Shown here: in pieces, positions 15,100 through 31,000 of the stretch | How positions within the stretch are numbered: the first letter of the stretch is position 1 | How the letters are laid out: every line of letters begins with the position of its first letter | The notes under the pieces: model-generated | The model's database searches: none | What the model was told of the DNA's origin: nothing | What the model saw: only the letters and a program-made list of their open reading frames with translations | Source: Tomocerus qinae | Lineage: Eukaryota > Arthropoda > Collembola > Entomobryomorpha > Tomoceridae | Length of the DNA: 64,000 nt | NCBI GenBank assembly: GCA_020055645.1 | Contig: CM034546.1 | Location: 27,218,001 to 27,282,000, forward strand | Direction of reading: 5' to 3' | Position numbers and translations under genes: made by a program

Positions 15100-18000
15100 T
15101 CATTTCTCAAGGCTGTGAATTTCTTTTAACATCTCCGTGATTTCTCTCCTTTTGTGTTCGTTAATATTTTCTGTTTGTTGATTGACGTACACTTTCTCCT
15201 GGCCATTACTAGTGAATATATATCCTTTGGTTGATAATAGACCCGAATGGTCGATGTTGAATACGATTTGTCCAGGATTGATGTAAGAATGAGAATTGAA
15301 ATGGGATTGAATTGAATAATTACCTAAATGAGAACGTCGTCCTTGGATTTTTGATACACTTACAGTTGAGCTCGGTAATGGTAGATTAAATTCCTTTTCT
15401 AATGGAATTGATGTGTTTTTATCAATTATAACTGACTTGTCTGGAAATTCTAAGTAAATTTCGTACTGTAAGGCTTCAGAAACGGAAAAATTAGTACGTT
15501 GCATAATTTCTGCGGCATAGTATATCGCTCCGTTAACAACTGCAGTGATAAAGGGTGTCTGTAGAACGTTTTTGCAGAATTTTTTAGTTCCACTTTCATC
15601 CAGACAGGTAGTAGACTTACATTTTCCAGATTTGACTAACATTCCGTAATTAACTGTGACCTTTGATTTTTCAATTGCTTCATGTAACATAAGTTCATTA
15701 TCTGTAACACTTGCGAAATAAATTCTACTCATTGTCTTCTTCAGTCCTCCTTTTTTCAAATCTGGTAACAAATCTGAGCTGCAAGAGGATAGCATCTTTA
15801 TTTCTCTCTCGGTGACTCTAAAAATTGAGACTGAATCAATTTCTGAGGAAGAATTGTGGCATTGGACCAGTAAGTTGACATTTTTAGTTGTACCAATCAG
15901 TCTTGCCTCAGAAAAACGAAAAGTGACAGCGGCGGCAGCAGATTCGCTCAAAAGTTTCACGATTTCAAATCCTGCCAAAGTGGCACTATCTTCAACCATC
16001 TGTCTCTGCACGTGATCAAAAGCGTTTGGAACACTTATCACGCATTTGTAAAAATCTTGATTAAAATATTTACTGGCTGTTGACTTGATATATTCAAATA
16101 TCAACGCCACAATTACGTGAACGTTGAGTTTCTTTACGGTTCCCATTACATTTGTCTCATAAACTTCCCCAACGCTGTTAAGTAAAATGTTTTCCATATT
16201 TAACCCTCCCTTTCCACTGAGATAAAGTTCTTCAGCTCGGTACCCAATACAAATCCGGTCACATAAGTTGATAAAATTTGGTATTTTAGTTCTGGTCGTT
16301 GTTTGTTTGTAAAGTTGAGGATTTCCGTTTTGGTAGATTCCAAATCGAAATCCAGCCAGACCAAATTGAATTCCTAATATTGAAGATGTTTGTGATTTAG
16401 TTTGCTGATTTAATTTCGCGAAGATTGTTTTGAAAGTACGAATTGTTTCGTATTCTCTATTTATATCATCTGAAAGAGTTTTAGCGAAATGGTCTACTGA
16501 GTTTGAGCCAATTGGATAATTTGGAAATTCCTTGAAAAACATATTGATTGCGTTTTCTTTACCAGTTTTGTGCCAATTATTTAGCAAAGCTTCATGGAAT
16601 TCATTTCCTTTGGTACTGCTTTCCAATTGTGTCTTGTAAAAGTCCACAGCACGTCTCACAGTTTCTTGCAATTTCATATTCTGCATTTTTAATTGAAATA
16701 TTTTCTTCACATGATTTTGGTAATAAGCAGTTACCTTTTCTTCCAGTAGTTTCACAAATGGACTGATCCATGTCTCATTTTTGATAATGCATTTATTCCG
16801 AAGTTTCTGTATTACATCTTTGAAGAACGTATCATGATTCTTTGCAAGTACTTCTTCAGAGCTAATTTGATCCAGATTCTCCATTAATTTTTGGTATAAT
16901 TGAAAAGACTCTTCCACTAATTCATTTATTTTTAATTTGCATTCGGCTATTTTTAGTTCCCTCCCATTTGATTCTTTTTTAATTCGCTCGATTGTTTCAT
17001 TTTGAGCAGCTAGCAACAATGTTTGGAAGGCTGTTCTAAAATTTTGGTCGTTTTTGATGTTATCAAACTTCTCTTTGATTGTTTCAATTAAAAGATTTTT
17101 TTCAGATTCAGAGTTTTCTAATGTTCCGAATATATCATCCGAGTTGTAGTAGGTTTCTAGATATTCAAGAGCTTGTGACAAAATCGATTTTTTATTCTCT
17201 TCAATGATTTTCATACATTGCAATCCCAAAGATTCAAAATTTTTAATTGCAACTATCCTAAGCTGTGTAAGCTCAAAATCCAACTTGGTTTTATATTCGT
17301 ATTCAATGATATCTGGTACGTCTTTTAATTCAGCCAAAAACAAGTTTCTTATTTTACTTTCGGCGTCACCTATCAGAATTTCAAAATCTTCAGTCGGCCT
17401 TATTTCATGTTCAATGCTTGATAACTCTTCGCTATAACAGTCTACTGCCCTTTCTACTGCATTTCCAAGCCGATTTATTGTTGCCGACTCATTTTTAATG
17501 TTTTCTATTTCTAGTTCTTGAAATATTTGGTATAAATCATTTTCTAAAGCTGAATGGAATTCTTCTGCTGTCTCATTATTAAAAAAAGCTGGACAATGTT
17601 GTTGGACATGCTTCAAAACCATTTTATGACATTCCTGTAGAGTGCTTCGGTTCATGAATGATATTTCATTTACCATTTTGGTTATTTGCAGTTTGTATTC
17701 TCTTACTGCGCTGGAATGAGCAACCTTACATTGGGCTGCATCTTTTATCGATTCCCAATGGGATTTAAGGTTAACAAAAATTGCATTTATTTCTTCTTCA
17801 AACAATTGACTGTCGTTTTCAAAACTACAGTTTTCATATTCTTTTGGAATATCTGCCAGGAATAGTGATAAGCTGTTCTTCTTCAATTCATCGTGTCTAG
17901 CCTCAATTTCCTCCTTCATGGTATCACCAGATAAAATCGTTTTCATGCCATCTATGTAAATGTCCCTTACATAATTTTTCCGTTTGGTAATGAATTCTTT

Positions 18001-19914
18001 CAAATGTTGATAATTATTTACGGTAAATGGCATTTGAAACTCCTGAAATACAATAAAATGTCATTATGTTAAAAGCAATGTTTTTCAGTTTAAATGTAGA
18101 TAGGAATTAGTGTAACGAATAAGAATAATAATGTTTTCAAAATGAATTACGATACGTTGATACGATTTATCGAAAACTCTCCCATTATACATTTTAAAAG
18201 AAACATATACATACCTTTGCATTAAAACGGAATTTTATTGGCATTTCTTTTTCATAGTCTCCTGACTGAATTCGTTTATTTGGTTCTTCCTCCGTCAGTT
18301 GCAATATTAGCGAATTCAGCCAGCTTACGTTCTGAAGTCTAATTCCTGTATTCCTGTGATATTTTATTTTCTCGAATTTTTTTGCCAAATTGATTTCCTT
18401 TGTGGGATCAAAGATTTCAGATAAGATCAATCCAAATGAAAACAAATCCGCGTGTTGACCATACTTCGCCTTGCCGTCTTTATGTTCTTCATCCATTTCA
18501 GGAGCACGATATCGGATATTCCATTCCGCGAGTGTCATTGTTTCACTCTCGTAGATTTTGCTTTGTATTGAAAGACCAAAGTCTCCGATTTTTACAGGGC
18601 TGACAAAGTTCAGGTTTGAAAAGTATATATTGTCTGGTCTCAGATCTCGATGAGTTATTCCTTTCCCATGGATGTAATTTAAACCATCAGCTATTCCCTG
18701 TCCAATTTCTTCGCTTGTAGACATTTTTGGTTCGTTACCGTCGTTTAAAATTTTATTCAGCCATTCCCTCAATGTTTCGCCACAAATTTCCATTTTTATG
18801 TAAAATCCAGCTACAAGACCATTACTAGCAGAATCAAAGCATCCTGCAAAAAACTCACGAGCAATGGCTGAAATTTTGTTAGTGAGGTCATCCCATTGTA
18901 GTATTTTCTTCATCTTATCCGCGGATAAAGAAAATTTGTCAGATGATTTGTACCTAACAACATTTGGGTGATCTAGTTTTGCTTGATTCCTCAACTCCCT
19001 TAAAATGCCAACTTCATCAGTGTCGCCAAAGCGTTTTCTGTTTGGAATGATTTTTATAGCATAAATCTGATGATCTACTGTGTCCGATGCGGCTATAACA
19101 ACTCCAAAAGACCCGCTGCCTAATACTTTGCTGGTTGTGTAATTCCAACGTTCGATGACATGTAGAAGGTTTTTCTTATCTGCAAATACTCGATTTTTGG
19201 CATCGTCAATTATCTTTGTTATTGTTGTTGGGTCTGCTCCAAGAATTAACAAAGCCTTTTCAACCGTTGCGCAATGTTCTTCAAATTCTAATTGTGTAGC
19301 ATCTTTTGGATTTGCATAATGTTTGGTTCGGTTTCGAATATCTCGAAGCTTCATCAACGCATTTTTTTCATCATCATTTAGTTTTGTTTCATGCGGCTCC
19401 CAACGGAATTCCAATAGCCATTTAACACAGAGTGGAGTATCCCATTTTGTTATGTCCCCTGAGCTGATCTTCTCTTGCTCTTGTAAGCTCCATCGTTTGT
19501 GAGGGTGAGCAATGAAGAAATCTTCCTCAGAACTGTTTTCCCATTTCTGACTTCTTTCAACTAAAACGTTTTGAATGTATTCAGTAAATCCTTCTACTAA
19601 GGCGTCTATCTTCGCCCCATACTTGTCATCGTCATCTAAAAAGGATTATTTTGTACAAATAATTGAAGAAATACTTAAAACCAATAAAATGCTTTGGTAA
19701 TTTAAAAATAGGGAAACGAAATTATTTGAGGTTGTTTATTTCAATACAAATATTCCTTTCTCTTGTCAAACCATTTGATGATTTAATAGTAATGAACCTA
19801 TAATTAGTAAATGTCGGAAACTTTGACTTGCTTATTCTAACTCTAACCACATTTATGTACAGATATTAAGTTAACCAAAAATGAATTTCAGAGCTTACCC
19901 AAATTTGAATCCAT
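15100..19914 (-). CDS. HEPN-kinase-helical-Hsp70 composite gene, block A (intact)
   Basis: Three exons join in frame: 19899-19914 (ATG, 16 nt), 18215-19635 (1421 nt) and 15100-18042 (2943 nt), giving about 1459 aa. Exon 2 has the HEPN-like RNRTKH motif near residue 106, then a kinase with GSGSFG, YAIK (K200), HRDLRPDN (near 334) and DFG (357); FYIKMEIC and YGQHADLFSFG resemble eIF2-alpha kinases (PKR/PERK/GCN2). Exon 3 carries about 545 residues of helical repeats (each with an A-x2-FY-like start, as in guanylate-binding protein C-terminal domains), then an Hsp70-like nucleotide-binding domain (about 552-850) and substrate-binding beta domain (853-955). The ATG within exon 3 at 18033 is not a conserved start: it is TTG in block B, and a TATTTCAG acceptor precedes it. 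Hsp70 phosphate loops are lost (GIQFGLAGF and LLVQCHNSSSEID), so ATPase activity is doubtful. Catalytic kinase residues look intact. Role unknown; stress or antiviral sensing is an inference. Confidence 0.8.
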
Positions 19915-23386
<3,472 letters not shown>

Positions 23387-23669
23387 CCTCTCAAATATAT
23401 TAGGCCCTCCAATTAGTATTTCTCAACTTATTAGTATTACAAAGTAAATAGGGGTGTTCTTTTTCTTCAGTAATTTATTGTAGGTAAAGGTGTTTACCTA
23501 ATATCGCTACAAAATGACATTATTATTTATAAAATCGGATATCTCATATGTCTATAAATATTTGAATAATTTAATGCATGTTTTTATTTCCCTTTTATTA
23601 CAATACGATACAGACCATCCAAAATGATGATATAACTTTTTGAGAATGTATAGTAAAGTAAGTAAAGTA

Positions 23670-23846
23670 TTATAGTTCCACGCTCACTTCACATCCATTG
23701 TATTCGAAAGACAATGGATCATATATGTTGCATTTCAATGGACCTGCTCGACTCGAAGTTTGAGCTGAAGTAAAGCCTTTTGTATTGCACCATATGATCC
23801 ACTATCTTTCGAATACAATGGATGTAAAGTGAGTGTGGAACTGTAA
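23670..23846. mobile_element. 177-bp MITE with TA target duplication
   Basis: Ends TTATAGTTCCACGCTCACTT and AGTGAGTGTGGAACTGTAA are inverted copies; the arms reach about 60 bp (both contain CCATTGTATTCGAAAGA). The flanks read GTA before and TAC after, and paralogous flanks have a single GTAC, consistent with a TA duplication as in Tc1/mariner-type MITEs. No coding capacity. Confidence 0.75.
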
Positions 23847-24352
23847 TACATACCTCCTACATTTTTGTCATTAAATTTATTTTGATCCGGATCCAGATTC
23901 TGAATTGTGGTAATTTGACTGAAACCAATTAACAACCAAATATAAACTATAAGACAAAACTACAAAAGGTTGTTAGAATTTAAAAAGTACACAAATTACC
24001 CACCACTACATTTCCCGATGATTCGATTGGTTTAAACCAAATTCTCTTATCTCAGTGACGGTCAGTGAAGAGTTATCGGTCAGTTCGATGGAAATAAAAG
24101 CCGACCAGATTTACTGAAACAAAAATATGGGCATTTCTATTAATAATAAAAAATAATTTGCGTTTCATTTACAAAGTTACCTACATCCAACCTTCTAGAA
24201 GTAAATTTCCTTAAGGAAAAACGGGTCATCCAAAAGAAATTACAAAAATTAGACTACATATATAAATAGCTTCGTCAAATGTTTTCAATCTCATATATAA
24301 AGGGCTTTAGGAATTTGGCATATTTGTTGCAATCGCAATATTCGCAATTCTA

Positions 24353-25564
24353 CAATAGGTGTTTACCGGGGATTTTGACATTTTTGCCATAATTTTATTC
24401 AACGAATTATAACGATTATGGATATCCAGCATATTTTTTATTGTTTTCTTCACGTCTTCATTGTGCTAGCTAAAATCAAAACTTATGAGATTAAAAAGTA
24501 TTCTTATCGGGTGAGCTGTTAATTTGCTCCACTCCCCGCTTCAAACTTTCCAAAAGTCAAATATGTATAATCTTCTCCCCAACGTAAATCCTATCTATCT
24601 GATTCCCGAGGAAAAATATATTTACCTGGGGATTTTACCAGAATGATATCTTCAAAATGATGGTTATTTTATGGGGTCCCTGCAATTCTTTGGCATATAT
24701 GGCGCGATCCAACGACTCCGGCTTAGCGACATGTATTGACAAAAATTAGATTTTTAATGTCATAAAATAGAGAAAAAATTCATTACAATTTTTAAAAAAC
24801 CGTTGAACCACTTTTAATATTTTTAATTAATAAAACAAATTAAAGCATTTCCGATGAGATTTATTATTGCTTTACTTTGTTGATGATGAGTACGTATGCT
24901 TAGCAATATGAAAGATTAAAATGAGCGAGGCGACTAGTATTGGCTTTTTCCCGCGTTGGAAGTTAATGTCCTAAGGAGTTTTTTGTCAGATCGCGGAACA
25001 TATTTCTAATTTTAGTTTGCAAAAAAGTGCAAAAAATTTAGTTAGCTTGCAAACTTTTGTCTTATTGTGCAATTTCTTCCATTGATAATCATAGATTATG
25101 TTAAAATTAACTTGTATAGATAGGCATGTCTAACTTATGACCAATCATCTATGACAATGGCAGATTGACCTCTTTCGCCATTTCAGCTATTCTTTGAAAA
25201 ATCTCCAGTTTTCTCTCCATCAGAGTGAGATTCTTTTAATGTGAAAGCGGAGTTTCATATCAATTTATGCCATTGCATTCGAAGACATTAAGATTATATT
25301 CACAAATGTCAATATTTTCTTTACTGGGTTGAACTCATAAACATTTACATAGGAAATTACCTCCGGAAGACAGTTTTGATGACCCCTCCTGTTCTAGTTC
25401 GAATATTTTGGCACTGTGTAACCCGTTGGTGACGAACGACTTTTTTCCTATAGGTGCTTAAATAGATTTGGAATTGGCCTGATATATATAATTGTGCCAT
25501 ATTTACTCTACCTTCTAATAAATGGAGAGACTAAAATGTCAAACACCCCGGTAAACACCTATTG
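24353..25564. mobile_element. 1.2-kb non-autonomous element with 28-bp TIRs, TA duplication
   Basis: Begins CAATAGGTGTTTACCGGGG and ends CCCCGGTAAACACCTATTG, flanked by TA on both sides. The paralogous flanks at 2005-2015 and 34425 lack it. No ORF of useful length inside, so transposase would have to come from elsewhere. The TA duplication suggests Tc1/mariner-like mobilisation; this is inference. Confidence 0.75.
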
Positions 25565-26850
25565 TACTAACTTACGTCGTTGGACTGGTCACGCTATTAT
25601 TTTTATCTGACGTATATTGAAATACTTTTATCATTCGTTAACAATACTTTAAGTGTATACCATTTTTAATAACTTTGTAAATCTAAACCTATACTCATAA
25701 TTAAACATCTAATGCGTTAGTTTCGACATCAGTACTTTTAATCATTATACCTAAAAGCATTTTTTAAACAGCAGTGTCAATTTTTAACTATTAAATTTTA
25801 AATGAATGGCACACTAATTCTATTTTGTCGGTGTTTTTAGGTTTACTGTACATATGTACGAAAGCTTTCAAAGTTGTTTTGTGTAACGAATTTTATGATC
25901 TCTATATATACCTAACATTTACAATGAAAACCTAACTTCCATAAAACAAATTATCGTCGGTGGATGGAATCTGAAATTCTCCAAGATTTGAAGCTTTATT
26001 GGCACTTTTCGTTTTTCTTAATGACATTCTTTTATTTAGTTTGTTTTCGGATATTAAAATAATGAAATAAATAAATTATGATAATACGACACGGTTAAAT
26101 GGGCCTTTAAAGGACAGTTAGCAAGCAGATATTATAAATTTTATATTAAACACATTGTTTTATGGTGATGTAATGCAATGATGTGTTAAATTATCGTACA
26201 TATCCAAAGTGTGTCAAACTTTAACATTTATATGAAGTAATAGCACCTATATATGGCATGAATGATAAGATAATTTTATCCTGTTTGATAAAAATCCCTT
26301 TTCTCGGGATTTAGGCGGGGCGGTGTCATGTCCTTTTTATAAATAAGTGCTTATACAACTGTGCTTATATCATACAATTACAATCATTTTATTCTAAAAT
26401 TAGTAATGCAACCAAATTGTATATTACCAAATTGTAATTAATTAATATGTGGGAATATACCTCTATCACCTTTACTTATGCCCTACACCTACAAATGGGC
26501 ATATGTTACATATAATTACACATTTCATTACAGGTCATATAAATGAAACTACTACTGACATTATTATGGTTTATATTATTATGGGTGAGCAAAGTATGCC
26601 AAAAATGTAATTTTCAATATCATTTCATTAACTATTGACATGACAAGTTGAAATTGGAACAAGGGAAAGGTTTCCTCCTAGTTTTAATACCTTCCAATTG
26701 CTGTGTCAATAAATCTGCACTGGAATTTTAGCATACAAGATTTACTCACACATTGTCAATGTGTTAAGTAATGCCCGTTTGAATGATAGTGACTCTTGGA
26801 TTTCAAATAAATTCTATATTCAATAGTAATATGACGTTTTTTCTGTTCCC

Positions 26851-27048
26851 CCGATTTTGACAGGGGTAACAGAAGGGCTGAAAAGTATATGTTGTCTGGA
26901 CTCGATGAGTTATTCCTTTCCCATGGGTGTAAATTAAACCATCAGCTATTGCCTGACCAATTTCTTCACTTGTAGACATTTTTGGCCCCTTATCGTCCTT
27001 TAAAATATTATTAAGCCATTCCCTCAAAGTTTCGCCACAAATTTCCAT
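26851..27048 (-). pseudogene. Broken HEPN-kinase copy 2 (kinase core only)
   Basis: About 200 bp matching the kinase from the KMEICGETLREWLN segment (right) through the HRD loop region to the VKIGDFG neighbourhood (left). The HRD/catalytic-loop part has a deletion (GITHR is followed out of frame), and both ends break off into unrelated sequence. A relic of a further duplication. Confidence 0.8.
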
Positions 27049-28097
27049 CATGACTAAAGTATAAAGATAAACTGGCGCATGCGTATTGAATAATTAATGT
27101 TTTTAATAATCTACCCCAAAGCAGTTTACCCGATGTCCACCACACGCAACGTGCATTTGTCTGATGCCTTCCGAAGTTACCTGACAAAGGCACTTTGATT
27201 ATAGTGGACTTCGGGTCAACTGCTTTGAGGTACATTATTAAAAACATTTGTATGTACGTATGTTTGTATGTGTCTATATGTGTTTATGAGAATAGGGCAA
27301 GCCATGTAACGTTTCAAAACAGAATGGTCTCTTGCTTAATTTATGCATACACGCTTGCGCGTTTTAAAGGCAAAGTATGATAAAATTATTAAATTTAAAT
27401 ACACCGTTGTGTGACGTGGTAGTAGAAATTTCTTATTTCAATTAAGTATACCGTTTGTTGTACTTATTAATTTTCACTCGCATCTTGAAGTTTTGTTGTG
27501 CTATTGTGACAAGAAAGTTTTGGACTCATTGACTTTTGGGATTTGTTGATACATTTAACAATTATTTTATTTTATTATTCCAAGAACAGCTTTTTTGAAA
27601 GCTAACTAAACATTCTTCACATTAATACTACAATAAAACATTTATTTGACCGTTTTAACGGCTCTTTGCCAAATAAGGCAGACTAACGTGAAACTACTAA
27701 AGTGAATCTTTGCCTGAATTGAGAAGCAATTCAGTTGAAAGAGAGAACTTTAAGTATTAAAATGTACTGGAGGAATCGACAGTGCAGTCAAAAATAAAAC
27801 TTAAATGCAATAAAGAAAAATGAAAATAATAACAGTATATAATAAATGTATTATGTTTTTGGAACAAAGTTGAGAATAATAATGAGAGCTGGCCTGGTCG
27901 GTTCACCTTTTTATCAATTCAGGTTGACATTGCAGGTAAGTTCAAGAACCGACCATGGACTGGGAAATGCATACAGAATTAGGGAAGTTACATACAAATT
28001 ACTGGAGATGCATAGAAATTAGTAGTAGATAATTTCTTAAAACTAGAAGCATTTCTACCTAAAAGAGCCAATCTAAGATATGCTGATGGAGTCTGAT
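27049..28097. other. Unannotated stretch with one small inverted repeat
   Basis: Apart from the MITE-like element at 27096-27248 I recognise nothing here. It has short plus-strand frames only and no splice-supported exon. If the gene model ending at 28098 is right, the left part of this stretch is downstream flank of that gene. Confidence 0.4.
27096..27248. mobile_element. MITE-like inverted repeat, 153 bp
   Basis: Arms of about 44 bp: AATGTTTTTAATAATCTACC on the left and its near reverse complement GGTACATTATTAAAAACATT on the right, both followed inward by CCAAAGCAGTTTACCCGA-like sequence. The loop is about 65 bp. It sits just beside the truncated kinase copy, at the break. Confidence 0.65.
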
Positions 28098-31000
28098 TTA
28101 CATCTTATGCAACCGAGCCTTTCGAGTACGTGAACGTCTTTTTGAGACTTCACACTCGTGCAATTTTGTGAATTTTAATGGATCAACATCTCTGGTATTG
28201 CCTTGCAATTGAGTTTGATAAGCCTTAAATGCCTCAGTCGCAGCTTTTTTTGCAATTGCAGCGACGGTTGTGCTTAGATTTTGCTTAAATTCCATTTTGA
28301 TACCCTCCAGTATCGATCTGGTCTTTTGTTTTATGGATTGCATTGCTTCAAAGACATTAAAAGTTATGTTACTTCGATTTACCACTTCTGCTCCACGTTC
28401 CAAACACTGCTGGATACTTTCTAACGTTTGCATGTTTACCTTTTCCAACTCTCTTTCGTTGAAGAAATGATGCTCCACGTGAACACGCATTTTCGCTTTG
28501 TAGAATCCAAGTGCTACTAAAATGGTTTCATCAAAGGTTTTTCTTTCAATTTCTTTTGTTTGTTCATTTAAGAAGCCCACCTGTATGAGTAAAATAATAT
28601 TCAAATAAAGTTCAAATCATTCACAGCTGCCATTTCCCTCTGCCTTGATTAAAATTGTTTTCAGTACGCTAGTGGAAAACCGTTCTTTTTCATTGGTAAT
28701 CAACTTAGAAAGTATTTCCTGATTTTATCATTTGAAAATAAAACATGAACGGAAGGTGAATGTCGGGAACATGTGGCTCCGAAATATGAAAAAAATTAAT
28801 ACGTTTTGAATTATAGCGTTAGCGGGAAAACATGATTTACAGCCAACACGACTTTTGGTAAATAAATACTATCCTAAGTAATCCACTAAAGGTATGTGTT
28901 CAAGTTACCCAGCTATTAACCACCCTTAAACACATCGTTGCCTAACTTTATTATGCCTGTACCTAAAAAACTTTACAATAAAGCTCTGATTTTATTTCGC
29001 TATATAACAGTCACATTTTTGGTGCATGTGATTGCTAATTGGCAGAAATTATTTGAAATAGGAAAATGAAAAAAAGTAGATCTTCAGTGGACATTTTTAG
29101 TTCTGTTTTTCTGTGCACCTTTTTATTGTTAACTGACATCTTTGGTCAAAAAAATTCATTTTTCAGTATTTCAGGGCCTATGTGAAATAACACCAAAAAA
29201 TCGGAATATGAAATAGCTCTGAAACTACCGGCCCGATTTGGATAAAAACTTGGAACAGAAGTCAACAATCGCTGTATCTCGGACTGTTTTTTGAATTTGT
29301 GAAAATTTCGAATTTCTTCCCTTTCAAAATTACGAAAACATTTTTGAAATAGGCAGTTTTTCATATAAGGAATTGTTTCATCAAAATTCTGCCCGATTAA
29401 AAATAAAGCCCTTATAAAGTTATGGTTTATAGAGGAAAAAAATATTTCAAAATTGTTGACCTCTACAAGGTGTCAGAGGTCAAATTTTATTTTTCGTCAA
29501 AATATGCGTGTAATAATATGTATGTAAGGTGTCGTTCGCCAGCTAAAGTTATAATAAAGACCAAATAAGTACATATTTTGGCTACAGAGGACTTTATAAA
29601 GGGGTCAAAGGTCATTACTGTGAAAATGGTAATGTCTGATGCACAAGCTATGCGGCTGTAGTGCACCCGGCATTTTAGTACGAGATACAGCGATTGTTGA
29701 CTTCTGTTCCAAGTTTTTATCCAAATCGGGCCGGTAGTTTCAGAGCTATTTCATATTCCGATTTTTTGGTGTTATTTCACATAGGCCCTGAAATACTGAA
29801 AAATGAATTTTTTTGACCAAAGATGTCAGTTAACAATAAAAAGGTGCACAGAAAAACAGAACTAAAAATGTCCACTGAAGATCTACTTTTTTTCATTTTC
29901 CTATTTCAAATAATTTCTACTAGTAATAGGCCCGTTCTCCGAACGGGAAATGGGTAACCCCTTAATGGGGACGGTAGATTGTGAGTATGGATTTGCATTA
30001 TGCATTTTAAAAAGTATGAAAATTAACAGATTAGAATGTTTAAAAAATTGCCTGTAGCATTGCTACAACATCCTTCAGACGGGGAACAAATACAATGCTT
30101 ATCAAATCGACATAATAATAGTGAACCAAATTCAACATTATTTAACTAAACACCAAAATTAAAGTAAATGGTGATTTTCATTATATTATAATTAATATAA
30201 TATGGGCATAATATATAATTTTAAATCACCCCGTCATTTTAAATAACCCCGTCATTTTAAATAACCCCGTCAAAAATAACCCCGTCATTTTAAATAACCC
30301 CGTCAAAAATGACCGCGTCATTTTAAATAACCCCGTCATTTTAAATAACCTCGTCAAAAATAACCCCGTCATTTTAAATAACCCCGTCAAAAATGACCGC
30401 GTCATTTTAAATAACCCCGTCGTTTTAAATAACCACTTCATTTTAAATATACGTCATTGTGAAGAAAATTTTGTCTAAAAACCCATAATTTTCTTATTTT
30501 TACTGATAATTTGTCGCCCTCCCCCCAAATGTTTTTTGGCTACGGTCCTGGTAAATGACATCACCATTTTAAATAGACGTCATTGTAAATGATCCCGTCA
30601 TTTTAAATAGACGTCATTGCAAATGGCCCCGTAATTTTAAATAGAGGTCATTTCATATTATGACCCCGTCCTTTTAAATAGACGTCACTGTAAATGCCCC
30701 CACATTTTAAATAGACGTCATTTTAAACAACCCCGTCGTTTTAAATAATTTCGTCGTTTAAAATCACCCCTTCATTTTTAATAACCTCGTAAATCGTTAA
30801 ATCTATAAATTCCATTTTTTTAAATCTCGTCATTTTAAATAACCTTGTCATTTTAAACATTCCTGTCATTTTAAAAAATCTCTTTATAGTAAATATTTCC
30901 GTCATCTTAAATATTCCGTCATTTTCACCTCTTCATTTTAAGTAGCTCTGTTGTTTTATAATTAGCTACCACTATTTTAATTGTCCTCGTCATTTCTATC

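Larger units (their letters stand above)
23387..26850. other. Decayed kinase 5' flank with two TIR elements
   Basis: Aligns with the 5' flank at 1116-2960 but is interrupted by elements at 23670-23846 and 24353-25564. The open frame 23735-23935 arises partly from the first element and partly from the possible NKFNDKNVG leader exon (about 23860-23910). No intact gene. Confidence 0.5.

Noticed and set aside
18033-18042. ATG at 18033 as start of a separate Hsp70-like gene
   Set aside because: The codon is TTG in block B, and a strong acceptor just upstream links it in frame to the kinase exon.
23735-23935. Small ORF on the minus strand
   Set aside because: It spans a MITE terminus and a possible leader exon; the frame is created by the insertion.
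29146-29364. Minus-strand ORF in the foldback arm
   Set aside because: It lies within an inverted-repeat arm and has no recognisable domain.
30226-30441. Minus-strand peptide made of GLFKMTG repeats
   Set aside because: It is one reading frame of a noncoding minisatellite and breaks where the repeat unit changes.
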